From: Xanthobacter aminoxidans
GTDB taxonomy: Bacteria; Pseudomonadota; Alphaproteobacteria; Rhizobiales; Xanthobacteraceae
Assembly (NCBI RefSeq): GCF_023571765.1
Contig: NZ_JAMJXC010000005.1
Span: 124,001 to 188,000 of the forward strand
Length of the DNA stretch: 64,000 nt
Reading direction: 5' to 3'
The position numbers and the translations under genes are program-made. Positions 1 through 7,233 of this stretch are shown in pieces. The notes below the pieces were generated by a model. That model was given only the letters and a program-made list of their open reading frames with translations, searched no databases and was not told the DNA's origin. Numbering within the stretch: the stretch's first letter is position 1; the number at the start of each line of letters is the position of its first letter.

Positions 1-77
1 TTGGTGCGCTCGGGCCGGTTGAGGGTGAGGAGGGCGATGCCGTCGCGGGTTTCGTAAGCGATCTTGGTGAAGGTCAT
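1..77 (-). CDS. Enoyl-CoA hydratase/isomerase family protein, N-terminus only
   Basis: Only the first 25 codons lie in the window; the gene continues beyond base 1. The ATG is at 77 and translation begins MTFTKIAYETRDGIALLTLN followed by RPE, the typical opening of crotonase-fold proteins (a short beta hairpin with D-G-x-A-x-L-T-L-N-R-P). Crotonases hydrate enoyl-CoA or isomerise acyl-CoA thioesters in fatty-acid or aromatic-acid breakdown. It lies 20 bp downstream of an MFS transporter on the same strand, so it is probably the third or later gene of the operon starting at 2564. The family is clear; the exact substrate cannot be told from this fragment. Confidence 0.8.
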   Translation of the reverse strand, partial: MTFTKIAYETRDGIALLTLNRPERT

Positions 78-97
78 GAAAGCCTCGTGGAGAGGGA

Positions 98-1327
98 TCA
101 GCGCCGCCCGCCGGCCATGGCAGCGGCTTCCGGCCGGAGCCGCAGGCGCAGCATGGCGAGGACGCCGAGGAAGGGGCCGATGGCGAGAATGAGGAAGGCG
201 AAGCGCCAGCCGAACGCATCCACCGCGTAGGGCAGCAAGTGGATGCTCACCAGCGTGATGAGAAAGCCGACGCAGGTCTGTACCGTCAGCATGGTGCCGA
301 TGAGGCTGCGGTCGGACAGCTCCGTCACGGCGGCGGAGAACTGGGCGGAATCGGAAATCACCGTCACGCCCCACACCAGCGCCAGCGGCAGCACCAGCCA
401 GATCGATGCGCCGAACAGGAAGCCGATGCCCGCCGCGCACAGCCCGCTCACCGCCATGGACAGCGCCGTGACGAAGGTGCGCCCCAGCCGGTCGGCCGCA
501 AAGCCGCCGCCCAGCGCGCCCACGGCACCGATGGCAACCACGCAGAAGGTGGCGAGGCGCGGGTCGAGGGGCGGGGCATCGCCATAGCGCGCGGCGAAGC
601 TCGCGGCGAAGAAGGCGCCGATCCACGCCCACATGGCGTAGAGTTCCCACATGTGGCCGAAATAGCCGAGATTGGCGAGCCGGAGCGCCGGCCGACGGAA
701 CGCATCGAGGGCGTTGGAGAGCTTCAGCGGCGGCGCCTTCGCATGGTTGGGGCCGACCTTGGCGAAGCGGATGAGGAGGGCGGCCACCAGCGCGCTCGCC
801 GCCGCGCCCGCCACCGGCGCGCGCCAGTCAAGCCCGCCGACCGCCGCCATGGCGTGGGGCGAGGCCGAGCCCAGCGTCAGCGCCGCCACCAGCATGCCGA
901 TGAGCAGGCCGAGATCGCCCTTGGCCCAGGTGGCCGCGAGCTTCATGCCCACGGGATAGACCCCCGCCATGCACATGCCGGTGAGAAACCGCAGCAGCGG
1001 CACCGCCGGATGGGTGGGCTCGAACAGGAGGATGGCCCCGTTGGCCAGCGCCGCGACCAAGGCCGAGACCGAGAAGAGCGTCCTCAGATCGGCGCGGTCC
1101 GCGAGGGAGAGCAGCGCGCTGAGGAGGGTGCCGGCGACGAAGCCTGCCTGCACGGAACTGGTGAGCAAAGCCTCCTGAAACGGCGACAGGCTCCACTGCG
1201 CCCGGATCGCCCCCAGAGAGGCGGTGGTGGCGAACCAGGTCGCCATCGCCGCCACTTCCGCGACCACGAGGATCGCGAGGGAGAAGGCCTTGCCGTCCGT
1301 GCGGGCGGCTGTCGCCGGCGCTGTCAC
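98..1327 (-). CDS. MFS transporter
   Basis: A 409-residue, very hydrophobic protein with about twelve predicted membrane segments, matching the length and pattern of the major facilitator superfamily. The cytoplasmic loop after helix 2 (LADRADLRTLF) and the loop in the second half (AADRLGRTFV) are the usual MFS basic loops. It should be an inner-membrane secondary transporter for a small organic solute; the substrate is not evident. The start codon is GTG and sits 1 bp after the TGA of the upstream binding-protein gene, with a GAAGAAGG Shine-Dalgarno-like stretch inside that gene, so it is probably translationally coupled. A partial enoyl-CoA hydratase follows 20 bp later, which suggests uptake of an acid that is activated to a CoA thioester (inference). 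Confidence 0.85.
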   Translation of the reverse strand: MTAPATAARTDGKAFSLAILVVAEVAAMATWFATTASLGAIRAQWSLSPFQEALLTSSVQAGFVAGTLLSALLSLADRADLRTLFSVSALVAALANGAILLFEPTHPAVPLLRFLTGMCMAGVYPVGMKLAATWAKGDLGLLIGMLVAALTLGSASPHAMAAVGGLDWRAPVAGAAASALVAALLIRFAKVGPNHAKAPPLKLSNALDAFRRPALRLANLGYFGHMWELYAMWAWIGAFFAASFAARYGDAPPLDPRLATFCVVAIGAVGALGGGFAADRLGRTFVTALSMAVSGLCAAGIGFLFGASIWLVLPLALVWGVTVISDSAQFSAAVTELSDRSLIGTMLTVQTCVGFLITLVSIHLLPYAVDAFGWRFAFLILAIGPFLGVLAMLRLRLRPEAAAMAGGRR

Positions 1328-1328
1328 C

Positions 1329-2564
1329 TCAGCCGGCCTTCTTCAGCATCGGGCAGGCCTCGGGCGACATGGGGCGGAAGGCCTCGTCGCCGGGGATGGT
1401 CGCCACCAGCTTCAGATAGTCGTAGGGGCCCTTGGACTCCTCCGGCGTCTTCACCTGCCACAGGTACATGTCGTGGATGGTGCGGCCATCGGCGCGGATG
1501 TGGCCCTTGCCGAAGAGCGGATCGTCGGTGGGCATGGCCTTCATCTGCGCGACCACGGCGGCACCGTCATGGGCCTTCGCCTTGTCCATGGCGGCGATGG
1601 CCTTCATCCAGTGCAGCGTGGCGGCATAGGTGCCGGCCTGGTTCATGGTGGGCATGCGCCCGTTGTTGCGCGCCCCGAACGCCTTGCCGAAGGCGCGTGT
1701 GCCGTCGTTCAGGTCCCAGTAGAAGGCATTGGTCAGCATCAGGCCCTGCGCCGTCTTCAGGCCCAGAGAATGGATGTCTGACAGGAAGATAAGAAGGCTG
1801 ACGAGCTTCTGCTTCTGCGACAGGCCAAACTCCGCGGCCTGCTTCACCGAATTGATGGTGTCGCCGCCGGAATTGGCCAGCGCCACCACCTTCGCGCCAG
1901 AGCCCTGCGCCTGGAGGATGAAGGAGGAGAAATCCGAACTCTGGAACGGTGCGAGCGCATGGCCCAGCACCTTGCCACCGTTGGCCTTCACCACCTCGGC
2001 CGCATCGCGCTCCAGCGCATGGCCGAAGGCGTAATCGGCCGTCAGGAAGTACCAGGAATCGCCGCCCTGCTTGATCATGGCGCGGGCGGTGCCGTTGGCG
2101 AGCGCCCAGGTGTCGTAGGTCCAGTGCACGGTATTCGGCGTGCAGGACTTGGCGGTGAGGTCGGACGTGCCGGCGCTCGCAACCAGGAACACCTTGTTCT
2201 TGTCGCGGCTGATGTCGGCGACGGCGAGGGCCACGGAAGAGGTGGGCACGTCGACGATGGCGTCCACCTTGTCGAGGTCGTACCAGCGCCGCGCGACGGA
2301 GGAGCCGATGTCCGCCTTGTTCTGGTGATCGGCGGAGACCACTTCCACCTTGAAGCCGTGCTTCTCCGGATTGAAGTCCGCGACCGCCATCTGCGCGGCG
2401 GTGACGGAGCCGGGGCCGGCGATGTCGGAATAGAGGCTCGACTGGTCGTTCATGACGCCGATGCGGAACGTCGGCAAGTCCTGAGCTGAAGCCCTGTGAG
2501 CGGTCGTGATCGGGACGGCGACGGCGCACGACAGCACGGTCGCCGCTACGAGGGCAGCGCGCAT
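1329..2564 (-). CDS. Periplasmic binding protein, branched-chain amino-acid/urea type (Peripla_BP_6-like)
   Basis: A 411-residue exported solute-binding protein. The chosen ATG (2564) gives a standard Sec signal peptide (MRAALVAATVLSCAVAV, cleavage near AHRASAQ) and is preceded by a strong GGGAGAG ribosome site; an upstream in-frame ATG at 2714 would bury the signal peptide and is rejected. The mature protein starts with a FRIGVMNDQ strand and carries the Leu/Ile/Val-binding-protein pattern (AAQMAVADFNP, DHQNKADIGSS, WYFLTADYAFG). No matching LivHMGF genes follow; the next genes encode an MFS carrier and a crotonase, so the binding protein is an orphan or works with a transporter encoded elsewhere. 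It is divergent from a FadR-type regulator. Confidence 0.85.
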   Translation of the reverse strand: MRAALVAATVLSCAVAVPITTAHRASAQDLPTFRIGVMNDQSSLYSDIAGPGSVTAAQMAVADFNPEKHGFKVEVVSADHQNKADIGSSVARRWYDLDKVDAIVDVPTSSVALAVADISRDKNKVFLVASAGTSDLTAKSCTPNTVHWTYDTWALANGTARAMIKQGGDSWYFLTADYAFGHALERDAAEVVKANGGKVLGHALAPFQSSDFSSFILQAQGSGAKVVALANSGGDTINSVKQAAEFGLSQKQKLVSLLIFLSDIHSLGLKTAQGLMLTNAFYWDLNDGTRAFGKAFGARNNGRMPTMNQAGTYAATLHWMKAIAAMDKAKAHDGAAVVAQMKAMPTDDPLFGKGHIRADGRTIHDMYLWQVKTPEESKGPYDYLKLVATIPGDEAFRPMSPEACPMLKKAG

Positions 2565-2648
2565 TTTTTCTCTCCCGGCGTTTCCAGTGTCTTCTTGTGC
2601 CGCGGCATCTCCGTCCGCGATCTGTGGAACCAAAAGGCCCATTTTAAG

Positions 2649-2663
2649 ATTTGTCAAACGAAT
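2649..2663. promoter_or_regulatory. Candidate GntR/FadR-type operator
   Basis: In the 142-bp gap between the divergent binding-protein and FadR-like genes, ATTTGT-CAA-ACGAAT forms a near-perfect 15-bp inverted repeat (one mismatch). Its core GT-N3-AC matches the operator consensus known for the FadR subfamily of GntR regulators (t.GTa.tAC.a). It sits in the only AT-rich stretch (about 2641-2680), where both divergent promoters must lie. Seen directly: the repeat. Inferred: that the adjacent regulator binds it. Confidence 0.5.
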
Positions 2664-2706
2664 AATTTTTAGGTTGATTTGAAGCCGCCGATCTGAGACC
2701 AAGGGG

Positions 2707-3477
2707 ATGACCACAGGCGTCCCCGGAACGGATCAGATGGAACCGAGCTACGGCCAGATCGTCACCACCAGCGCGGCGAGCCAGATCGCCGATCAGCTCC
2801 AGCAGGCCATCATGGACGGCCGGCTGAAGGTGGATGAGCGCCTGCCGACCGAGGAGGAGCTGGCCGCGCAGTTCGGCGTCTCGCGGCCCACCGTGCGCGA
2901 GGCCCTGAAGCGGCTCGCCGCGCGCCACCTCATCCGCTCCCGGCGCGGCCCCACCGGCGGAACCTTCGTCACCGGCCCCTCGCCGGAGGAACTGGCCACC
3001 AGCCTCGGCACGTCCGTCACGCTCCTCGTCGCCACCGGCGGCGTTTCGCTGGAGGAGATGGCGACGGCGCGGCTGGAGATGGAAGCTGTGTGCTGCCGTC
3101 TCGCCGCCCTGAACCGCACGGACGCGCACCTCGCGGCGTTGGAGGCGGAGATCGCCCTGCAACGGACCGCCAGCCTTTCGGATCAGGATTTCTGCGCCTC
3201 CGACGTGCGCTTCCACCGCACCATCGTGGACGCGGCGGGCAATGCCCTGCTGCGCTTCCTCATGAATGCGGTGGTGGAAGCGCTCATGCCGGTGAGCAAC
3301 ATGATCATCTTCCGCGTCCGCGACCGGACGGAGATCGTCGCCCACCACGAGACGCTCCTCGCCGCGCTGCGGGACCGCGATGGCGAGGCGGCGGTGGCCG
3401 CGCTTGGCGGTCTCGTGCGCTACATCCGCGCCCAGTACGAGAAGGCCGAAGAGGCCCGCAAGGCCATCCGGCCCTGA
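2707..3477 (+). CDS. GntR-family transcriptional regulator, FadR subfamily
   Basis: A 256-residue DNA-binding regulator. Residues about 22-90 form the GntR winged helix-turn-helix (IADQLQQAIMDGRL, then LPTEEELAAQFGVSRPTVRE). The C-terminal half is an FCD ligand-binding domain with the usual metal/ligand positions (SDVRFHRTIVDAAGN and IVAHHETLLAAL). Such proteins repress adjacent catabolic or transport genes until a carboxylate or acyl-CoA effector binds. It is divergent from the binding-protein/MFS/crotonase operon and 56 bp upstream of acuI, so either may be its target. The start is uncertain: ATG at 2707 or an in-frame ATG at 2737 (MEPSYGQIV), which fits the family N-terminus better. The effector is not known. 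Confidence 0.88.
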   Translation: MTTGVPGTDQMEPSYGQIVTTSAASQIADQLQQAIMDGRLKVDERLPTEEELAAQFGVSRPTVREALKRLAARHLIRSRRGPTGGTFVTGPSPEELATSLGTSVTLLVATGGVSLEEMATARLEMEAVCCRLAALNRTDAHLAALEAEIALQRTASLSDQDFCASDVRFHRTIVDAAGNALLRFLMNAVVEALMPVSNMIIFRVRDRTEIVAHHETLLAALRDRDGEAAVAALGGLVRYIRAQYEKAEEARKAIRP

Positions 3478-3533
3478 GCCGAGGCCCCTGATCCGCGCCC
3501 GCGCGGTCCACGCACATCACAGGGAAACGTCCA

Positions 3534-4520
3534 ATGAGCACCGAGACCTTCCGCGCCCTCATGGCGCGCAAGACCGACGCCGAGCAGGCCATTGCCATCG
3601 AGACCATCACCGAGGCCGAACTGCCGGCCGGCGACGTGACGGTGGACGTGGAATATTCGTCCTTCAACTACAAGGACGGCCTCGCTTTGAAGGGCATGAG
3701 CCGCATCCTGCGCGCGCTGCCCATGGTGCCGGGCATCGATTTTGCCGGCACGGTGCGCGCCAGTGACAACCCCGCCTTCGTCCCCGGCGACAAGGTGGTG
3801 CTGACGGGCTGGGGTGTCGGCGAGAACTGGTCCGGCGGATTCGCCGAGCGGGCGAAGGTGAAGGGCGAGTGGCTGGTGAAGCTCCCCGAGGGCCTCACCG
3901 CACGCCAGGCCATGGCCATCGGCACGGCCGGCCTCACCGCCATGCTCTGCGTGGATGCGCTGGAGCGCTACGGCATCGCGGCAGGTGGTGATGTCCTCGT
4001 CACCGGCGCGGCCGGCGGCGTGGGGAGCGTCGCGGTGCGCCTGCTCTCGCGTCTCGGCTACAAGGTGAGCGCGCTCACCGGCCGTCCGGCCGAGGCGGAC
4101 TTCCTGAAGAGCCTCGGCGCCACCGATATCGTCGATCGCGCCACCTATGCCGCCGCGGGCAAGCCGCTGGCCGGCGAGCGCTGGCATGGGGCGGTGGATA
4201 CGGCGGGCGGGACCATCCTCGCCAACGTGCTCGCCGCCACCCGCTACGGCGGCGCGGTGGCCGCCTGCGGCCTCGCGGCGGCGACGGATCTGCCGACCAC
4301 CGTCTTCCCCTTCATCCTGCGCAACGTGGCGCTGCTGGGCGTCGATTCCGTCAACTGCCCGACCCCGCGCCGCCTCGCCGCCTGGACCCGGCTCGGCGAA
4401 CTCCTCACCGAGGCCGATTTCGATCTCGTCACCCGCGAGGTCGCGCTGGAAGACCTGCCGCAGATGGCCGAAGACATCATCGCCGGCGGCGTGCGCGGGC
4501 GTACGGTGGTGCGCATCTGA
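3534..4520 (+). CDS. acuI: Acryloyl-CoA reductase (AcuI/YhdH family, zinc-independent MDR)
   Basis: A 328-residue medium-chain dehydrogenase/reductase of the AcuI/YhdH type, an NADPH-dependent enzyme that reduces toxic acryloyl-CoA to propionyl-CoA. Diagnostic stretches are YSSFNYKDGLAL, FPMVPGIDF-like ALPMVPGIDFAGT, LTGWGVGE and RQAMAIGTAGLTAMLC. The Rossmann nucleotide motif TGAAGGVGSVAV lies near residues 157-168. No structural-zinc cysteine cluster or catalytic zinc ligands are present, as expected for this branch. It follows the FadR-like regulator by 56 bp on the same strand and is followed by a GC-rich hairpin. AcuI guards against electrophilic acryloyl-CoA produced in propionate, beta-alanine or DMSP metabolism. 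Length and sequence match the family closely. Confidence 0.9.
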   Translation: MSTETFRALMARKTDAEQAIAIETITEAELPAGDVTVDVEYSSFNYKDGLALKGMSRILRALPMVPGIDFAGTVRASDNPAFVPGDKVVLTGWGVGENWSGGFAERAKVKGEWLVKLPEGLTARQAMAIGTAGLTAMLCVDALERYGIAAGGDVLVTGAAGGVGSVAVRLLSRLGYKVSALTGRPAEADFLKSLGATDIVDRATYAAAGKPLAGERWHGAVDTAGGTILANVLAATRYGGAVAACGLAAATDLPTTVFPFILRNVALLGVDSVNCPTPRRLAAWTRLGELLTEADFDLVTREVALEDLPQMAEDIIAGGVRGRTVVRI

Positions 4521-4531
4521 GCGGACAAAAC

Positions 4532-4554
4532 GGGCGCGCTGCGGTGGCGCGCCC
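4532..4554 (+). terminator. GC-rich hairpin after acuI
   Basis: GGGCGCGC (4532-4539) and GCGCGCCC (4547-4554) form a perfect 8-bp stem with a 7-base loop, 12 bp past the acuI stop; one more C-G pair can be added. No T-run follows, so it may slow or protect the transcript end rather than be a full intrinsic terminator. It lies between acuI and the convergent YkuD-like gene. Confidence 0.4.
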
Positions 4555-4672
4555 GGCCGTGACGATGGCCTTCATCAGGTCCCGGTCGCGCCCAGCGGCC
4601 GCTTCGTCTTCGACGCCGTGCCACCGGGGGCGCTGTGGAGGCTGAAGCTGGAGTTTTGAGTCTACCCCGGCG

Positions 4673-5329
4673 TCAGGCCGGCATGACGACGACCTTGGTC
4701 TTGACCGGCGTCTTTTCGTAGAGGTCGATCATGTCCTGGCTGAGCAGGCCCACGCAGCCGCTGGTGACGCCGGTGCCGATCGACTCGGGGTCGCTGCTCG
4801 CATAGATCGTGTAGAGCGTATACTGCCCGTTCTGGTAGAGGTAGAGCGTGCGGGCGCCGAGGGGGTTTTCCAGGCCACCCGGCATGCCGTTGGCCCATTT
4901 GGCCGCTTCGGGCTGGCGCTTGATCATCTCCTTGGGCGGAGTCCAGACCGCCCACTCGCCCTTGCGCCCCACATAGGCGTCGCCACTCCACAGGAAGCCG
5001 GCGCGGCCCACATTGGCGCCGTAGCGGGTGGCCTTGCCCTCGCCCTCGACGCGGTAGACGTAATAATTGCTGGGATCGACGATGATCGTGCCGGGCGCTT
5101 CATTGCTCTCGTAAGCGACGGTCCGGCGGTAATATTTGGGGTTGACCTTGCTGATATCCGGCGCGGGGATCGGGAATTTCTCGTTGGGCATCGGCCCATA
5201 GAGCTTCTGCGCCTCGGCGAGGCTCATGACATCCGACGAGCAGCCGGCCAGCCCGAGCGCGCCGATGCCGAGGGCAGAGCCGAGCAGGAAAGAGCGGCGG
5301 CTGAGAGCGCCGGACCCGAGCCCGGACAT
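4673..5329 (-). CDS. YkuD (L,D-transpeptidase)-like Tat lipoprotein with altered active site
   Basis: A 218-residue protein. The N-terminus combines a twin-arginine motif (SRRSFLLG) with a lipobox (LGLAGC), predicting a Tat-exported lipoprotein. The rest aligns with the alphaproteobacterial ErfK/YkuD family that makes 3-3 cross-links in peptidoglycan or attaches proteins to it (IIVDPSNYYVYRV, YGANVGRAGF, MPGGLENPLGARTLYLY). The active-site region reads LYTIYASSDPESIGTG then TSGCVGL. The nucleophile-position Cys is present, but the His-Gly expected after the YxI strand is Tyr-Ala and the Arg/Asn expected after the Cys is Gly. Activity is therefore doubtful. Start: ATG 5329 has AGGGAC 10 bp upstream; ATG 5347 (MRDEVAMSG) is also possible. 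It is convergent with acuI. Confidence 0.82.
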   Translation of the reverse strand: MSGLGSGALSRRSFLLGSALGIGALGLAGCSSDVMSLAEAQKLYGPMPNEKFPIPAPDISKVNPKYYRRTVAYESNEAPGTIIVDPSNYYVYRVEGEGKATRYGANVGRAGFLWSGDAYVGRKGEWAVWTPPKEMIKRQPEAAKWANGMPGGLENPLGARTLYLYQNGQYTLYTIYASSDPESIGTGVTSGCVGLLSQDMIDLYEKTPVKTKVVVMPA

Positions 5330-5646
5330 GGCAACTTCGTCCCTCATGATGATCTCGCAGTGTCCCTTGATCCCATTGCCGACGGTGTGTGCGCACCAGA
5401 CGCAACCGTTAAGCATTTTTCGGCGCGGACTTTGCCGCCAAGCGGCGCGGCTGGCAAGCGGCAGCCTTCGCCGCGCAGGGCAGCCATGCACCAGAGACGC
5501 CAGCATCGGCGCCGTTTCGGCCAAGTTGCGACGGGGGCGGGGAGAGGGTGTCCAAGCGTGAGGTGCGGCAATTATGCCCGTCGCCATCCCGGATGCCGCG
5601 GCGCACCAGCGGCAGGGATCACGGGCTTTGCCCCGAGCTTTGGCGG
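5330..5646. other. Intergenic stretch without a recognisable gene
   Basis: About 320 bp between the YkuD-like gene start and the tandem repeat at 5647. Short open frames on both strands here have no recognisable sequence, signal or ribosome site. It must hold the promoter of the YkuD-like gene; I see no clear hairpin or operator. Confidence 0.5.
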
Positions 5647-5691
5647 GTCTTGCTGCTTCAGGTCTTGCTGCTTCAGGTCTTCTTGCTTCAG
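5647..5691. repeat. Three tandem copies of a 15-bp unit carrying in-frame stop codons
   Basis: The unit GTCTTGCTGCTTCAG occurs at 5647-5661 and 5662-5676, and with two changes (GTCTTCTTGCTTCAG) at 5677-5691. On the minus strand each copy contains TGA in the same frame, 15 nt apart (5690, 5675, 5660); the first is the stop codon of the small gene at 5688-5909. The repeat therefore places two back-up stops after that gene. Confidence 0.9.
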
Positions 5692-5909
5692 GCCTTGCGG
5701 CGGCGCTTGGGCGGCGGCGCGGCGGGGGCTTCCCGTTCGCTGGCCTCCCGCAGGGCCCGAAGCCGCGCGCTCTTCTCGCGCACCGCTTCCAGTTCGCCCT
5801 TGTTGCGCTCCATGGCCCGCTCGATGGATTCGTCCAGCTGGCGGCGGCTCTCGGCGCTGGAGAGCGTGTTCTGATGTGTCGTGATTGGGGTCATTCCGAA
5901 GGATATCAT
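5688..5909 (-). CDS. Small charged hypothetical protein
   Basis: A 73-residue protein I do not recognise with certainty. The middle (residues about 18-55) is strongly charged and predicted helical (SRRQLDESIERAMERNKGEL, then EAVREKSARLRALREASE), probably a single amphipathic helix or coiled coil. The tail is Pro/Ala then Arg/Lys-rich (PPPKRRRKA), which may bind nucleic acid (inference). Short proteins of this type are frequent in Hyphomicrobiales. An in-frame ATG at 5894 is an alternative start; neither has a strong ribosome site. Its stop codon lies inside the third copy of the 15-bp repeat. Codon use is like the neighbours. Confidence 0.6.
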   Translation of the reverse strand: MISFGMTPITTHQNTLSSAESRRQLDESIERAMERNKGELEAVREKSARLRALREASEREAPAAPPPKRRRKA

Positions 5910-5957
5910 GATCCGGGTCGAAGCCCGAGAACTAAGATTTGAGAAAAATGGATAAAG

Positions 5958-5992
5958 AAAAAGGCCCCGCCTGTTCAGGCGGGGCCTTTTTT
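5958..5992. terminator. Bidirectional intrinsic terminator
   Basis: GGCCCCGCC and GGCGGGGCC form a 9-bp stem around TGTTCA, flanked by AAAAA on the left and TTTTTT on the right. Read on the minus strand it ends the cspA transcript 57 bp past its stop; the structure works in both directions. It is one of two textbook intrinsic terminators in the window. Confidence 0.9.
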
Positions 5993-6048
5993 GAATTCAT
6001 GATGCATTAGTCCAGCGGCCAGTACATCCGTGGTCCGCCGGAGCAATG

Positions 6049-6258
6049 TCACGCGGCCTGGAGATTCCCGGCCGAATTCTTTCCGGACTTGTTGTCCCGG
6101 ACGATGTCGAACTGGAGCTTCTGGCCTTCGGCGAGGCCCTGCATTCCAGCGCGCTCGACGGCCGAGATATGCACGAACACATCCGCGCCGCCGTTGTCGG
6201 GCTGGATGAAGCCGAAGCCCTTGGTGGCGTTGAACCACTTCACGGTGCCGATATTCAT
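6049..6258 (-). CDS. cspA: Cold-shock protein, CspA family
   Basis: A 69-residue single cold-shock domain, the usual length. Both RNA-binding motifs are intact: RNP1 KGFGFIQP (residues 13-20) and RNP2 DVFVHIS (26-32), after the standard [10 protein letters not shown] opening. Such proteins bind single-stranded RNA and melt secondary structure, acting in cold adaptation or as general RNA chaperones. The ribosome site is AAAGGAAA upstream of the ATG. It is monocistronic: a terminator lies at 5958-5992 and about 210 bp of non-coding sequence lies upstream, which could hold a long 5-prime leader as in other csp genes (inference). Several paralogues are usual in this group; cspA is a family-level symbol. 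Confidence 0.95.
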   Translation of the reverse strand: MNIGTVKWFNATKGFGFIQPDNGGADVFVHISAVERAGMQGLAEGQKLQFDIVRDNKSGKNSAGNLQAA

Positions 6259-6472
6259 GACGATTTCCTTTCAATCGCGCGTAGGAGTTCCGCCCGAGAG
6301 GTCGAGCAGAACAAGAGTTAGAAATTGAAGGGAGGTATCGTCAGACGCGGCTTGGCGTCAGAAAATCAGCCGTCAAATTCAGACAAACGGAACATAGGGG
6401 GCTATTGTGTTGATAGCAAGGCCTGGATTTATGTCCGGCCAGCTTCTCTGTTCGCCGCCTCTATTTCTCCGC

Positions 6473-6664
6473 CTATATTTCCCCGGGATGGCGAAGTTCG
6501 GATTCGCGAGCGATGCGTTCGAACGCCTCGTTCTCGCCCTTCACGCGATAGCTCGGCTCGCCCTTGTCCTGAGGCATGATGCGGACGATCTGGAACCGCC
6601 CTTGCGGCGATCGGAAGCCCGCAATGAACTCAACCCAGCCATTGGCGTTAAATTTCGTAACCAT
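6473..6664 (-). CDS. Small conserved-looking hypothetical protein
   Basis: A 63-residue soluble protein of unknown function (MVTKFNANGWVEF, FRSPQGRFQIVRIMPQ, PSYRVKGENEAFERIARES). The pattern of alternating strand-forming segments with an aromatic/Arg core looks like a small beta-rich fold. The ATG is preceded by an excellent AAAGGAAA ribosome site at 6 nt, nearly the same as that of cspA, which supports real expression. It stands alone: 214 bp to cspA downstream and 143 bp to a divergent exported protein upstream. I recognise no domain and assign no function. Confidence 0.65.
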   Translation of the reverse strand: MVTKFNANGWVEFIAGFRSPQGRFQIVRIMPQDKGEPSYRVKGENEAFERIARESELRHPGEI

Positions 6665-6807
6665 GCTTTTCCTTTAGCACACTTTCTCGCCCAGGCGTGC
6701 TCAATTCTCGTTCAGATGAGAGATTTATCGGACAGTTTTAATCACGCGTCCGAGCATGTTCATGATAGGATTGAATCGGTTTCGATGCCGAGACCGAAGG
6801 AGCTGCC

Positions 6808-7179
6808 ATGAAAAAAGCGTGCGTCTTGATCTGCCTCCTCTGGGCAGGTGCATCACCCGCTTGGGCGAACTCCCCCGTCATGACGCTGGATTTCACATGG
6901 ATCGGAACGACCCTGTGCGCGCCGCGGCCAAGCAGCCCGGAATTCCAGGTGGATAATGTCCCGTCCGGGACTGCACGGCTGCGGTTTGCGCTGATGGGGC
7001 CCAGCGGACGTGAGCTTGGCGGGGCCGACGTGCAGCTTCCCGCTCGCGGAGCCATCCCCAAGGGCGCTGTCTCCTACCGATCGCCTTGCGTCGGTGGAAT
7101 CTACACCTGGACCGTCGAAGCCATCGACGCCGAAGGCAAGCTCCTCGCCTCCGCCAGCCTCGCGCGGCCGTTCTACTGA
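6808..7179 (+). CDS. Exported PEBP-like (YbhB-type) small protein
   Basis: A 123-residue protein with a clear Sec signal peptide (MKKACVLICLLWAGASPAWA, cleavage after AWA). The mature part resembles short phosphatidylethanolamine-binding-protein-like domains: a SPEFQVDNVPSGTARLRF strand pair (equivalent to the SPxxxxxxVPxGT opening of YbhB/YbcL proteins) and a C-terminal GGIYTWTVEAIDAEGKLL strand. The DPD and HWV ligand-site motifs of classical PEBPs are not seen, so it is a distant or divergent member. Two Cys residues in the mature protein (near residues 37 and 94) could form a disulphide in the periplasm. Ribosome site AAGGAG, 6 nt. Function unknown. Confidence 0.65.
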   Translation: MKKACVLICLLWAGASPAWANSPVMTLDFTWIGTTLCAPRPSSPEFQVDNVPSGTARLRFALMGPSGRELGGADVQLPARGAIPKGAVSYRSPCVGGIYTWTVEAIDAEGKLLASASLARPFY

Positions 7180-7187
7180 ACGCGGTC

Positions 7188-7218
7188 GAGGGGCCGGGGC
7201 AATGCGCCCCCGGCCCTC
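7188..7218. terminator. GC-rich hairpin between convergent genes
   Basis: GAGGGGCCGGGG and CCCCGGCCCTC pair with one bulged base around a loop of about 8 nt, in the 54 bp between the PEBP-like gene and rpsU. There is no T-run on either strand, so it is at best a weak or factor-assisted terminator. Confidence 0.4.
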
Positions 7219-7233
7219 TGACGGCTGAAGGGA

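Noticed and set aside
239-1792. A 517-codon plus-strand frame over the MFS and binding-protein genes
   Set aside because: Low-complexity Arg/His/Gly/Gln sequence without domain; antisense shadow.
4147-4659. A 170-codon plus-strand frame overlapping the end of acuI
   Set aside because: It is a shifted frame of acuI with Arg/Pro/Ser-rich translation typical of GC-rich +1 frames.
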